From JBBDMU01 sp040878115 (GTDB taxonomy: Bacteria > Bacteroidota > Rhodothermia > Balneolales > Natronogracilivirgulaceae), in contig JBBDMV010000066.1 in assembly GCA_040878115.1 (NCBI GenBank), positions 1 to 26,043 of the forward strand: a DNA stretch of 26,043 bases, in the 5' to 3' direction. The notes below the pieces were generated by a model that made no database searches, was not told the origin of the DNA, and was given only the letters and a program-made list of their open reading frames with translations. Shown in pieces: positions 1 to 8,014 of this stretch; positions within the stretch are counted from its first letter, which is position 1, and each line of letters starts with the position of its first letter. The position numbers and the translations under genes are program-made.

Positions 1-138
1 GGCAGGCTTATGAGATTTGAAGCTGTTTATAAGAGTGTTTAGGGTTCATGAGTTCTATAGCATTTTACTACCAACATGCCGATCCTATAGATCGGTGATC
101 TTCAATAACGGAGCATGAGAGACAGAGGTGCTACGCCA

Positions 139-230
139 AGCGTCTGCGCTTGACGAATTTACACCCTTTCGCGTTGGTGTAATGATGAGCTATTGGTGAT
201 ATAAATGCTATGGTCTTTGACGTACATGGG
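139..230 (+). repeat. Dispersed intergenic repeat, copy 1
   Basis: About 90 nt that align with 14563-14657 with one single-base indel and roughly three quarters identity. Both copies share AGCGTCTGC, a central hairpin TTACACC-N10-GGTGTAA (here 159-165 and 176-182), a GAGCT or AAGCT block, ATGCTATG and a GACGT/AACGT...CATG end. Both lie in non-coding spacers. No frame is open, so this is a non-coding repeat or a small structured RNA or DNA element. The family is not one I recognise. Confidence 0.65.
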
Positions 231-550
231 TGGATATGTCATAATAAATGTTATTACCCCCTCCGTCTCGCTTTGCGGATTTGCACCCGTCGGGGCTGAT
301 ATAATCATCCTTGTCTCAAATGCTCCCTTTACAAACCATTATATCGTTATTAATAAATAATTTATCCCTAAAATAGAACTTATGAAGCCATTCTTCAATC
401 TACCTCCGTATTAAGAAAGCCTTATCTAAACAAATAACACCCATCACCAGTCGGCTCGCCTTCACTAAATATATCCTTTTTTTAGGCTGAAATAACGGCT
501 TTTTTTATCCTGATCAAAGCTTGTCCAGCTCCATAGTAGCTCCATGTATT

Positions 551-591
551 CTCCATGGTAGCTCCATGTATTTTATGGAGGAACCATGGAG
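551..591. repeat. Imperfect inverted repeat in a CTCCATG cluster
   Basis: The arm CTCCATGGTAGCTCCAT (551-567) pairs with ATGGAGGAACCATGGAG (575-591) with two mismatches around a 7-nt loop, GTATTTT. Immediately upstream the words TAGCTCCATGTATT (about 537-550) and TAGCTCCATAG-like sequence repeat the left arm, so the stretch looks built by local duplication. It has no U-run right after it and no gene nearby, so a terminator role is not supported. Confidence 0.5.
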
Positions 592-741
592 GAACTTTGT
601 AGCATAATTGGAGGAAATTAAGATGTGGCCTCACCAAGGTCTATTTTTTCCCAATACGGCATTGCGTGATTAACCTTATAGCAGGCTTATATTCAGTATA
701 TCTATATGTTTTTTCAACAAATAGGGATAATTATAAATCAA

Positions 742-776
742 TAACTTTTGGAAAGTTTTAAACTTTCCAAAAGTTA
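742..776. repeat. Perfect 17-bp palindrome with one-base spacer
   Basis: TAACTTTTGGAAAGTTT (742-758) and its exact reverse complement (760-776) are separated by one T. In RNA this would be a long AT-rich hairpin. It is about 230 bases upstream of rsmB with no gene known to its left, so it may be the terminator of a gene outside the window or a member of the hairpin repeats seen at 13160 and 14464. Its loop-proximal core (GGAAAG) differs from those two. Confidence 0.6.
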
Positions 777-1009
777 AGTTTCCTTGGGCAATCCAGCGAA
801 AAGCTCTGTCAATGGTAGCGAAGCCGGGGTATCTCATTCACTGGTAATATGACCAGGTATAAAATAGATGCACTCACCGGTTCCCTCAAAGCTTCATAGC
901 AGATGAGGTTTTATAACTCGCCTCTGAAAGTGTCCTTTATGCTTAATTCAAGGTGATTTATTCATTAGATATGCGTATATTTCAAGCTTCTTAATTTTTC
1001 GAAAACTTA

Positions 1010-2325
1010 ATGGCTAATTCATTGGAAACTACATTGACCGCACGGCTTGCCAGCATTCAGACTTTAACAGATTTTGATGATACCCAAAAGCTCGACCTGA
1101 GCTCGTTGAACAAGCTCAGCGGTCAGGAGCGGCAGCAAGCCAATGAATATGTGCAGGGCATTTTGCGCCGCAAAAGCTACCTGGATTTCCTGATCTCCAG
1201 GTATACGACCGTCGGCATTGATGAGATGAAGAGTTTCTTCAAAAATATCCTTCGCCTCGGTGTGTATGACCTGTTGTTTATGGACGGGACCCCCGACTAT
1301 GCCGCCATTAATGAATCCGTTGAAATTGCCAAAGAGCAAATGAGCTCAAAGTCTGGTGATATTGTGAACGCGGTGCTTCGCAAGATCCAGCGGGAACGGA
1401 CAGAACTGCCGAAGCCTGATTTTGCTGACCGTACCAAACTTGTAGCCACTACTTTTTCTCATCCTGAATGGCTCGTTGAACGCTGGGTGAAACGCTTTGG
1501 TGAGCGGGAAGCCTTTCAGCTCATGCAAGCCAACAACCGCAAACCGGAATATTATCTTCGTGTTAATAATTTAAAAACCACAGCCGAAAACTTCACCCTT
1601 CGGATGGAGAAAAACGGCATCGAATTTGAAGAAAGCGAATGGCTGCCCGATTACCTGAAGGTAAGTTCTCTGGCTACAATCCGGCAGAAGAACTGGTTTG
1701 AAAAAGGCTTGTGCCAGGTCCAGGATATCGCCGCCGGCTTCGCGCCCTCCATATTGGACCCTCAGCCCGAAGAGAAAGTATATGATCTCTGCGCGGCACC
1801 CGGGACCAAAACCATCGTGCTGGCCGATTTAATGGAAAACAAAGGCAGCATCCTGGCCGTAGATATTTCAGCTGACCGTATTTCGACCATTGCCGAAAAT
1901 GTGACCAAGTATGGCGCCCATAATGTCAAGATCCAACGCGCCGATATCATTGAAGAACGATTTAAGCTGGCTGATGCCGTTCTTCTGGATGCCCCTTGCA
2001 GCGGCACCGGCGTCCTCAGCAAACGGGCCGATATGCGCTGGCGCAGAACTCCTGAACAGCTTGAGGGGTTTGTAAAGCAACAAGCCGAACTACTCGATGC
2101 CGCAGCCAACATGGTAACCCGGGGCGGAAGGCTTGTGTACTCCACCTGTTCCCTTGAACCGGAAGAGAACCAGGAACAGATCAAAGCTTTCCTTAAGGAA
2201 TACGACAATTTTGAACTCCAGGACCTGAGCGACTACCTACCGGAAGAAGTACTATCCCAAGACGGGAAATCATACCAAACCTACCCCCACAAACATGGTT
2301 GCGACGGACACTTTGGGGTATTGCT
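1010..2325 (+). CDS. rsmB: 16S rRNA (cytosine-C5)-methyltransferase RsmB, 3' end lost in gap
   Basis: SAM-dependent enzyme of the RsmB/NOP family that methylates one cytosine of 16S rRNA (C967 in E. coli numbering) in the cytoplasm. Residues 8-135 form the NusB-like RNA-binding domain. The Rossmann methyltransferase follows: SAM motif DLCAAPGTKT (about 258-267), VDISADR (about 284-290), DAPCSGTG with Cys330, and YSTCSLEPEEN with Cys380, the two conserved cysteines of m5C methyltransferases. The ATG at 1010 gives a normal N terminus. About 438 codons are visible, ending HGCDGHFGVL, which matches the usual C-terminal block (HG-DG-F), so only a few residues and the stop are missing in the run of Ns. 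The frame runs on into valS only because the gap is filled with 100 Ns. Confidence 0.95.
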
Positions 2326-2425
2326 NNNNNNNNNNNNNNNNNNNNNNNNNNNNNNNNNNNNNNNNNNNNNNNNNNNNNNNNNNNNNNNNNNNNNNNNNNN
2401 NNNNNNNNNNNNNNNNNNNNNNNNN
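2326..2425. other. Assembly gap of exactly 100 Ns
   Basis: An unbroken run of 100 undetermined bases, the conventional placeholder for a scaffold gap of unknown size. It removes the end of rsmB and the start of valS. The missing protein content is small (a few residues of RsmB, roughly 25-35 of ValRS by comparison with the family), so the true distance is probably short, but an extra small gene between them cannot be excluded. Confidence 0.98.
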
Positions 2426-5008
2426 ATGTTCAGGGCCGATAACCAGTCTGACAAGGAGCCCTTTACTATCATGATGCCGCCTCCAAACGTAACAGGGGCC
2501 TTGCATATGGGGCATGCTTTGCAAGGGGCTGTCCAGGATACCATCATCCGCATCAAGCGGATGCAGGGCTATGAAGCGCTGTGGCTGCCGGGAACCGATC
2601 ACGCGGGGATTGCCACTCAGAATGTCGTTGAAAAAAGTATCAAAAAGGAACATAAGCTGAACCGGCATGATCTGGGCCGTGAGAAGTTCGTTGAGAAAGT
2701 CTGGGAATGGAAGGAGAAGTACGGCGATATCATCACCGGCCAGTATAAGAAGCTGGGAACATCCTGCGACTGGGACCGAGAGCGTTTCACCATGGATGAG
2801 GGGCTATCCAGGGCCGTCCAGGAAACGTTCATTCGTCTGCACAATGAAGGGCTCATCTATAAAGGCAATTATCTGGTAAACTGGTGCCCTACCGACATGA
2901 CCGCCATATCGGATGAGGAAGTGGACCACGTGGAGCGCAAGGGCCATCTTTGGTATGTGAAGTATCCGCTGTCGGAAGCTACAGCTAAGAAAGTCGGTAA
3001 TAAATACATCACCATAGCCACTACGCGTCCTGAGACTATACCGGCCGATGCGGCGGTTAGTGTGAACCCGGAAGATGGGCGTTATGCCGATTTTATTGGT
3101 GGTCAGGTTGAAATCCCCACCACCGGACGCCTTGTGCCCATCATTGCCGACGATTATATCAAAATGGAATTTGGTACCGGTGCGCTTAAAGTCACCCCGG
3201 CACACGACCAGAATGACTTTGATATTGGCAAGCGCCACGATCTGGAGGTCATCAACATCATCAATAAAGACGGTTCGCTGAATGAAGCGGCCGGAGCTTA
3301 TGCCGGGATGGACCGCTTTGATGCCCGTAAGAAAATCGCCGAAGACCTTGGAGAAGCCGGCCTGATCGAGAAAGTTGAAGATTATGTGAACCAAGTGGGC
3401 ATCTCCGGAAGAAGCGGGACTATTATAGAGCCGCTGCTGTCCGATCAGTGGTTTGTGAATATGAAGCCACTGGCACAAAAAGCCATGGATTCCAGCAAAA
3501 ACAGGGAGTTTCAGTTCTTTCCGCAACGCTGGGAAAGCGAATTTTACCGATGGATGGAGAACATCCGCGACTGGGTTATTTCGCGCCAGCTCTGGTGGGG
3601 CCACCGCATACCCGTCTGGTATTATACCAGGACCGACGGCAGCATTGACACCTCCAAAGAATATGTGGTCAGTATCGAACAGCCCGAAGCCGGCATGGTC
3701 CAGGATCCCGATGTGCTTGATACCTGGTTCTCCTCCTGGCTCTGGCCCTTCTCTACTTTGGGATGGCCTGATGAAGACGCCCGGGATTACAAGAAATTCT
3801 ACCCTACTTCACTGCTTGTATCGGGCTACGACATTTTATTCTTCTGGATTTCCCGCATGCTGATGGGCGGACTTCATTTCACCGATAAGGCCCCGTTTAA
3901 GGATATTTTCATGACCGGGATCGTGAAAGATAAGATCGGCCGCAAGATGAGCAAAAGCCTCAATAACGGCATTGACCCCCTTGAGCTTATTGATCAGTAC
4001 GGTGCCGATGCCGTTCGATATTGCCTCATCGTACTTTGCGCCCAGGGCCAGGACATCAAGCTTGATCCACGGCGCTTTGAGATGGGCCGCAACTTCGCCA
4101 ATAAGCTCTGGAATGCTTTTCGCCTGCTGCATATGCACATGAATGAGAACGAAGCCTACTCTACGGAACTCAATACAGACACAGACAACCTCGTTGACCG
4201 CTGGATGATATCGCGCATCCACCAGACCATAGAAGCCGTCGAAGATGACCTCAGCCGTTACCGCCTGAATGAGGCCCTGATGAAGATCTACGCTTTATTG
4301 TGGGATGACTACTGTGACTGGTACCTTGAGCTGATCAAGCCGGAGTATGGAGAAACGATGGACCGGGAAACCGTAGAACGGGCTGTCAATATCTATGAAA
4401 TCCTGCTGAAGTTGCTGCATCCCTTTATGCCCTTCATCACCGAAGAGATCTGGCACAGCATGCGCAAGCGTGAGGTTTCGGAGGCACTGATCAAGGCTGA
4501 GTGGCCGGTCAATGAATCTAGGGACATATACCAGGAAGACGGACGTTTATTTATTACGGTCCAGCGTATGGTATCATCCATCAGGAATATTCGCGCGGAA
4601 ATGAATGTGCCGGATAATCTTGAGGTTACCATGCTGATCAAGGCAAAAGATGAGGCCACCGCGAAAGCTTTAAACGACAACCGCATTATATTTGAGAAGT
4701 TAATCCGGCTTGGTTCCCTGGAAATTTCAACGGCAACCGAACGCCCCAAAGGAAGCGCCTCGGCTGTTGTAGACGGATCTCAGGTATTCGTCCCTCTTAC
4801 CGGCATCATCGACATTGAAAAGGAACGAGGACGGATTCAAGCGGAAGTAAAACGACTAACCGGATTCCTGAAATCCATAAACGCCAAACTCCGGAACGAG
4901 AAGTTCATGGCCAATGCCCCCGACACCGTCGTCGAAAAAGAGCACAAGAAGAAAGCGGATACGGAGATTAATTTGGAAAAATTGAAGGTGATATTGGAGG
5001 AGTTGTAG
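2426..5008 (+). CDS. valS: Valine-tRNA ligase, N terminus lost in gap
   Basis: Class Ia aminoacyl-tRNA synthetase that charges tRNA-Val and edits mischarged threonine. Numbering from the first visible Met, 860 residues remain: the HIGH-type motif HMGH at 27-30 after PPPNVTGAL, the CP1 editing region in the first half (roughly 180-330), the KMSKS loop at 507-511 (GRKMSKSLNNG), the helical anticodon-binding domain (about 590-740) and the C-terminal tRNA-binding coiled coil (about 795-860, rich in Glu/Lys/Arg, ending LEKLKVILEEL). The Met at 2426 is almost certainly internal: family members carry about 30 residues before the MFRAD-like segment, which fall in the gap. The stop TAG at 5006-5008 lies inside a GTTGTAGGTTG word that begins the repeat-rich S23 element downstream. 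Confidence 0.96.
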   Translation: MFRADNQSDKEPFTIMMPPPNVTGALHMGHALQGAVQDTIIRIKRMQGYEALWLPGTDHAGIATQNVVEKSIKKEHKLNRHDLGREKFVEKVWEWKEKYGDIITGQYKKLGTSCDWDRERFTMDEGLSRAVQETFIRLHNEGLIYKGNYLVNWCPTDMTAISDEEVDHVERKGHLWYVKYPLSEATAKKVGNKYITIATTRPETIPADAAVSVNPEDGRYADFIGGQVEIPTTGRLVPIIADDYIKMEFGTGALKVTPAHDQNDFDIGKRHDLEVINIINKDGSLNEAAGAYAGMDRFDARKKIAEDLGEAGLIEKVEDYVNQVGISGRSGTIIEPLLSDQWFVNMKPLAQKAMDSSKNREFQFFPQRWESEFYRWMENIRDWVISRQLWWGHRIPVWYYTRTDGSIDTSKEYVVSIEQPEAGMVQDPDVLDTWFSSWLWPFSTLGWPDEDARDYKKFYPTSLLVSGYDILFFWISRMLMGGLHFTDKAPFKDIFMTGIVKDKIGRKMSKSLNNGIDPLELIDQYGADAVRYCLIVLCAQGQDIKLDPRRFEMGRNFANKLWNAFRLLHMHMNENEAYSTELNTDTDNLVDRWMISRIHQTIEAVEDDLSRYRLNEALMKIYALLWDDYCDWYLELIKPEYGETMDRETVERAVNIYEILLKLLHPFMPFITEEIWHSMRKREVSEALIKAEWPVNESRDIYQEDGRLFITVQRMVSSIRNIRAEMNVPDNLEVTMLIKAKDEATAKALNDNRIIFEKLIRLGSLEISTATERPKGSASAVVDGSQVFVPLTGIIDIEKERGRIQAEVKRLTGFLKSINAKLRNEKFMANAPDTVVEKEHKKKADTEINLEKLKVILEEL

Positions 5009-5014
5009 GTTGTT

Positions 5015-5051
5015 GGTTGTACGCTTCGCTGTTGTTGGTTGTAGGTTGGTG
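5015..5051 (+). repeat. Left terminal inverted repeat of the S23 element
   Basis: The sequence reads GGTTGTACGCTTCGCT, then GTTGTTGGTTGTAGGTTGGTG. Its reverse complement recurs, with a few differences and a short insertion, at 5526-5574 on the other side of the four-helix-bundle gene. The word GTTGTAGGTTG also occurs at 5002-5012, so the repeat family begins inside the last codons of valS. Confidence 0.6.
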
Positions 5052-5135
5052 AATTGTCGATTTAATTATGTAATTTATTGATGAAGAACGAACTAGAATC
5101 AATAATAAGCTATATACAATCAATCAATTTGGCTC

Positions 5136-5555
5136 ATGGAAAGAACAAACTTTGAAAAATTAGAAGTCTATCAACTGGCTGAGAAGCTCTCCGATAATAT
5201 CTGGAATATGGTCATTAAATGGGACTATCTAGCTAAAAATACGGTCGGTTCTCAAATTATTCGCTCAGCAGATAGTATAGGAGCAAATATAGCCGAAGGA
5301 TTAGGAAGAGGTACTGTTAATGATCATAAACGATTTATAAGAATTGCACGAGGCTCATTGAACGAGACGAAACATTGGTTAAGAAGAGCCTACAAAAGAA
5401 AGCTTGTAACCAGCAAAGAGATTGATATTTTTAAGCCCCTGCTAACTGAGTTGCCGCCTCGCCTGAATGCATACCTTAACTCTATTGGAAAAATAAAGTC
5501 TACTACAGTAAGCACAGCGAACGTACAACCCACCACCCACAACCAACAACAGTGA
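5136..5555 (+). CDS. Four-helix-bundle protein, S23/23S rRNA-IVP family
   Basis: 139-residue protein of the family named after the ORF in 23S rRNA intervening sequences (PF05635/TIGR02436). Members form small four-helix bundles, and their function is unknown, with nucleic-acid binding suspected. Family marks seen: FEKLEVYQLAEKL near the N terminus, the signature SADSIGANIAEGLGRG (about 44-59), and RIARGSLNETKHWL (69-82). The last 17 or so residues (STTVSTANVQPTTHNQQQ) are atypical and are encoded by the flanking repeat. The ATG at 5136 fits the family start. The stop TGA overlaps the GTG of pcrA (GTGA at 5552-5555). The gene interrupts the valS-pcrA pair and is flanked by inverted repeats, which suggests a small mobile or inserted element. 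There is no transposase. Confidence 0.85.
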   Translation: MERTNFEKLEVYQLAEKLSDNIWNMVIKWDYLAKNTVGSQIIRSADSIGANIAEGLGRGTVNDHKRFIRIARGSLNETKHWLRRAYKRKLVTSKEIDIFKPLLTELPPRLNAYLNSIGKIKSTTVSTANVQPTTHNQQQ

Positions 5556-5575
5556 GCACAGCGAACGTACAACCC
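5508..5575 (+). repeat. Direct repeat pair at the S23/pcrA junction
   Basis: The 24-nt block at 5508-5531 recurs at 5552-5575 with one difference (GTA versus GTG at the front). The shared core is AGCACAGCGAACGTACAACC. The first copy encodes STANVQP near the end of the S23 protein. The second encodes the same STANVQP at the start of PcrA, and its GTG serves as the PcrA start codon. Confidence 0.8.
5526..5574 (-). repeat. Right terminal inverted repeat of the S23 element
   Basis: Read on the minus strand this gives GGTTGTACGTTCGCT, then a short insert, then GTTGTTGGTTGTGGGTGG, matching the left repeat at 5015-5051 with a few substitutions and indels. It overlaps the S23 stop and the first codons of pcrA. 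Confidence 0.6.
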
Positions 5576-7816
5576 TCAACAGACTCCATTTTAGCCCAGG
5601 TCAACGAGCAACAACGCAAAGCCGTAGGCCATACCGATGGCCCTCTCCTCATCATTGCGGGGGCGGGAAGCGGAAAGACCCGGGTGCTGACCTATCGTAT
5701 AGCTAACCTTCTGGCACTGGAGAAAGCGAAGCCGTGGGAAGTGCTGGCCCTGACCTTCACCAATAAATCAGCGCGGGAGATGAAAAGCCGGATTGAAAAT
5801 CTGGTGGGCCCTGAGGCCCGGCAACTCTGGATGGGCACGTTCCATTCTATATTTTCCCGGATATTGCGATACGAATGTGAGCACATTGGTTATAACAAAG
5901 ATTTCAGTATATACGATACCGTAGACTCCGACCGTGCCATAAAGGGTATTCTTCAGGAACTAAATATAGATATTAAGGAGATCAAGCCGCGTGCTGTACG
6001 CTTTATCATCAGCGGGGCAAAAAACCAGCTCATTTCTCCCGGCGAGTTTCAGAACAAATTTGTCCAAAGTACACTGGATGATATAGCCGCCAGGGTGTAT
6101 GCTATTTACCTTAACCGGCTCAAGCAGCATAATGCTATGGATTTTGATGACCTGCTCATCAAGCCCATCGAGCTTTTTTCGCAACATCCTGACATTCTGG
6201 AGAAATACCAGGACCGCTTTAAATACATTTTGATAGACGAGTACCAGGATACCAATCACGCCCAATATAAAGTTACCCGGATGCTCGCGGACAAGCACAA
6301 GAACATCTGTGTGGTAGGCGACGATGCCCAGAGCATTTACTCCTTTCGCGGTGCGGATATTTCCAACATCCTGAACTTTAAAGAAGATTATCCAGATGCC
6401 GTTGAAGTTCCGCTTGAGCAGAATTACCGGTCTACTAAGCATATATTAAAATGTGCTGATTCCATCATTAAGCAAAACAAGAACCGACTTGAGAAAACCC
6501 TTTGGACCGAGAATTTAGATGGTAACACCATCACCATGCTCGATAACTACAACGAGCGCGATGAGGCTAACCGGATTGCTTCTTATATCAATGAGCTTAA
6601 GCTGAAAAAAGGATACTCTTTAAGCGATTTTGCTATCCTTTACCGCACGAATTACCAAAGCCGGGTGTTTGAAGATTCCCTTCGCCGCAAGGGATTGAGT
6701 TATCAACTTGTAGGCGGGATTTCCTTCTATCAGCGCAAGGAAATTAAAGATGTGGTTGCCTATCTGAAACTACTGGTAAACCCACAGGATGAGGAATCTC
6801 TGCTCAGGGTGATCAACGAGCCGGCCCGGGGCATTGGCGATAAAAGCCTGAAGCAGATCACTCAGGAAGCAAGGGCGCAAAACGTCCCGATGTGGAATAT
6901 CCTTGGTGGAATTCAGGAAACATCCATTTATAAGCCGGCCAAAAAGCGGATTGAGGAATTTGTAGAAACCATCCGGAAAGCCAGGAAAAAGGTCGATACC
7001 AAAAGTTTGGTAGATGTCACCAAAGATATCCTTGAAGAAACCGGATATGTGAAACAGTTTGTTGAGGAAAACTCTCATGAATCACTCTCCAGGCGGGAAA
7101 ACGTGATGGAGTTGCTTAATGCCATTTCCTATTTTGAGAAATCCACCGAAAACCCCAGTTTAAGTACCTTCTTGCAGGATATCAGCCTGGTTACCGACCT
7201 GGATGCCCATGATGAAAACACACCCTCTGTAACACTGATGACCATCCATGCTTCCAAAGGACTTGAGTTTCCCGTAGTGTTCGTCGTTGGCCTGGAAGAA
7301 GAGCTGTTTCCTATCGGCGGTCGAAATGGTGATGAGGTAGATATGGAAGAAGAACGACGCCTGTTTTATGTCGCCATCACGCGGGCCGAGAGAGAATTGT
7401 TTTTCAGCTTCGCCCGTAACCGTTATAAATTCGGCGAGGAAAAGCAAAATCCCCGCTCGCGTTTTCTCGATGAAGTGGACCCGGCCGTAGTGCGCACAGA
7501 AACCGGAGGCACCATAAAGCAGCGGGATTCATTCAACCTCAATCATAAACATTCTGGTGCCTATGAGGATTATGACTGGAGAACACCGGTGGCCGGCGTC
7601 AAAAAGAGATCACCAGCCACATCGACAAGCGTTCATTACGATACCGCAGACAGCTCCGACCTGCAAGTTGGGGCACGCGTATCGCACCAAAAGTTTGGGG
7701 CAGGTAAAATAATCAGTATGGAAGGAAGCGGAGATAAAACAAAAGTCGTCGTGTTCTTTCAAAAACATGGGCAAAAGAAACTGATGCTAAAGTTTGCGAA
7801 GCTACAAGTTCTTTAA
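5552..7816 (+). CDS. pcrA: UvrD/PcrA-type superfamily 1 DNA helicase
   Basis: ATP-dependent 3'-5' DNA helicase of repair and replication restart. Over 754 residues: Q-motif region NEQQRKAV (18-25), Walker A GAGSGKT (37-43), motif Ia LTFTNKSA, motif II DEYQD (229-233), motif III VVGDDAQSIYSFRGA, motif IV LEQNYRST, motif V TLMTIHASKGLEFPVVF (about 558-575) and motif VI RRLFYVAITRAE. Domain 2B follows the usual PcrA/UvrD order. The last 50 residues (GARVSHQKFGAGKI...) match the Tudor-like C-terminal domain by which PcrA/UvrD contact RNA polymerase. The start GTG at 5552 lies inside a repeat; no ATG or TTG occurs before the conserved helicase core. The first ten residues (STANVQPSTD) are therefore repeat-derived. 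pcrA and uvrD cannot be told apart with certainty; the C-terminal tail favours PcrA. Confidence 0.95.
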   Translation: MSTANVQPSTDSILAQVNEQQRKAVGHTDGPLLIIAGAGSGKTRVLTYRIANLLALEKAKPWEVLALTFTNKSAREMKSRIENLVGPEARQLWMGTFHSIFSRILRYECEHIGYNKDFSIYDTVDSDRAIKGILQELNIDIKEIKPRAVRFIISGAKNQLISPGEFQNKFVQSTLDDIAARVYAIYLNRLKQHNAMDFDDLLIKPIELFSQHPDILEKYQDRFKYILIDEYQDTNHAQYKVTRMLADKHKNICVVGDDAQSIYSFRGADISNILNFKEDYPDAVEVPLEQNYRSTKHILKCADSIIKQNKNRLEKTLWTENLDGNTITMLDNYNERDEANRIASYINELKLKKGYSLSDFAILYRTNYQSRVFEDSLRRKGLSYQLVGGISFYQRKEIKDVVAYLKLLVNPQDEESLLRVINEPARGIGDKSLKQITQEARAQNVPMWNILGGIQETSIYKPAKKRIEEFVETIRKARKKVDTKSLVDVTKDILEETGYVKQFVEENSHESLSRRENVMELLNAISYFEKSTENPSLSTFLQDISLVTDLDAHDENTPSVTLMTIHASKGLEFPVVFVVGLEEELFPIGGRNGDEVDMEEERRLFYVAITRAERELFFSFARNRYKFGEEKQNPRSRFLDEVDPAVVRTETGGTIKQRDSFNLNHKHSGAYEDYDWRTPVAGVKKRSPATSTSVHYDTADSSDLQVGARVSHQKFGAGKIISMEGSGDKTKVVVFFQKHGQKKLMLKFAKLQVL

Positions 7817-8014
7817 CCAACAGCTTTTGTTAGCGCTGCCCGCTCAAATTATGTTTCACAACCTATGCGGGGATAAGCAAGGCTCACAGCAATTCTTGTA
7901 TTATTTAAGTTTAAGATTTAGATGTAAATCTTCTTCCACTCCTGTAAACACAGCCTTATTTGTTACAAAAAAACGTATCTTCAAACAGATAGAAACATCA
8001 TTAAAAGGCTGGAA

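Larger units (their letters stand above)
1..1009. other. Long non-coding region upstream of rsmB
   Basis: No convincing protein-coding frame was found on either strand in about 1 kb. It holds one copy of a dispersed repeat (139-230), a small hairpin at 79-95 (CCGATC, five-base loop, GATCGG), a cluster of repeated CTCCATG words ending in an imperfect hairpin (527-591), and a near-perfect 35-nt palindrome (742-776). The last 230 bases before rsmB probably carry its leader. A weak -7 candidate, TATATTTC, lies at 976-983 without a clear -33 partner. No tRNA, rRNA or known riboswitch is recognisable by eye. Confidence 0.7.

Noticed and set aside
831..870. CTGGTAATATG match to the dispersed repeat near 841
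   Set aside because: Only 11 bases match and the rest does not align, which is compatible with chance.
1..1009. CRISPR array or tRNA cluster in the long spacer
   Set aside because: The repeats are few, uneven in length and not regularly spaced, and no cloverleaf-like sequence was seen.
2804..3604. 266-codon minus-strand frame inside valS
   Set aside because: Antisense shadow of a well-supported gene, with no domain signature and no start context.
5136..5555. S23 gene as part of a 23S rRNA intervening sequence
   Set aside because: No rRNA sequence flanks it; the neighbours are valS and pcrA, so this is a free-standing chromosomal copy.
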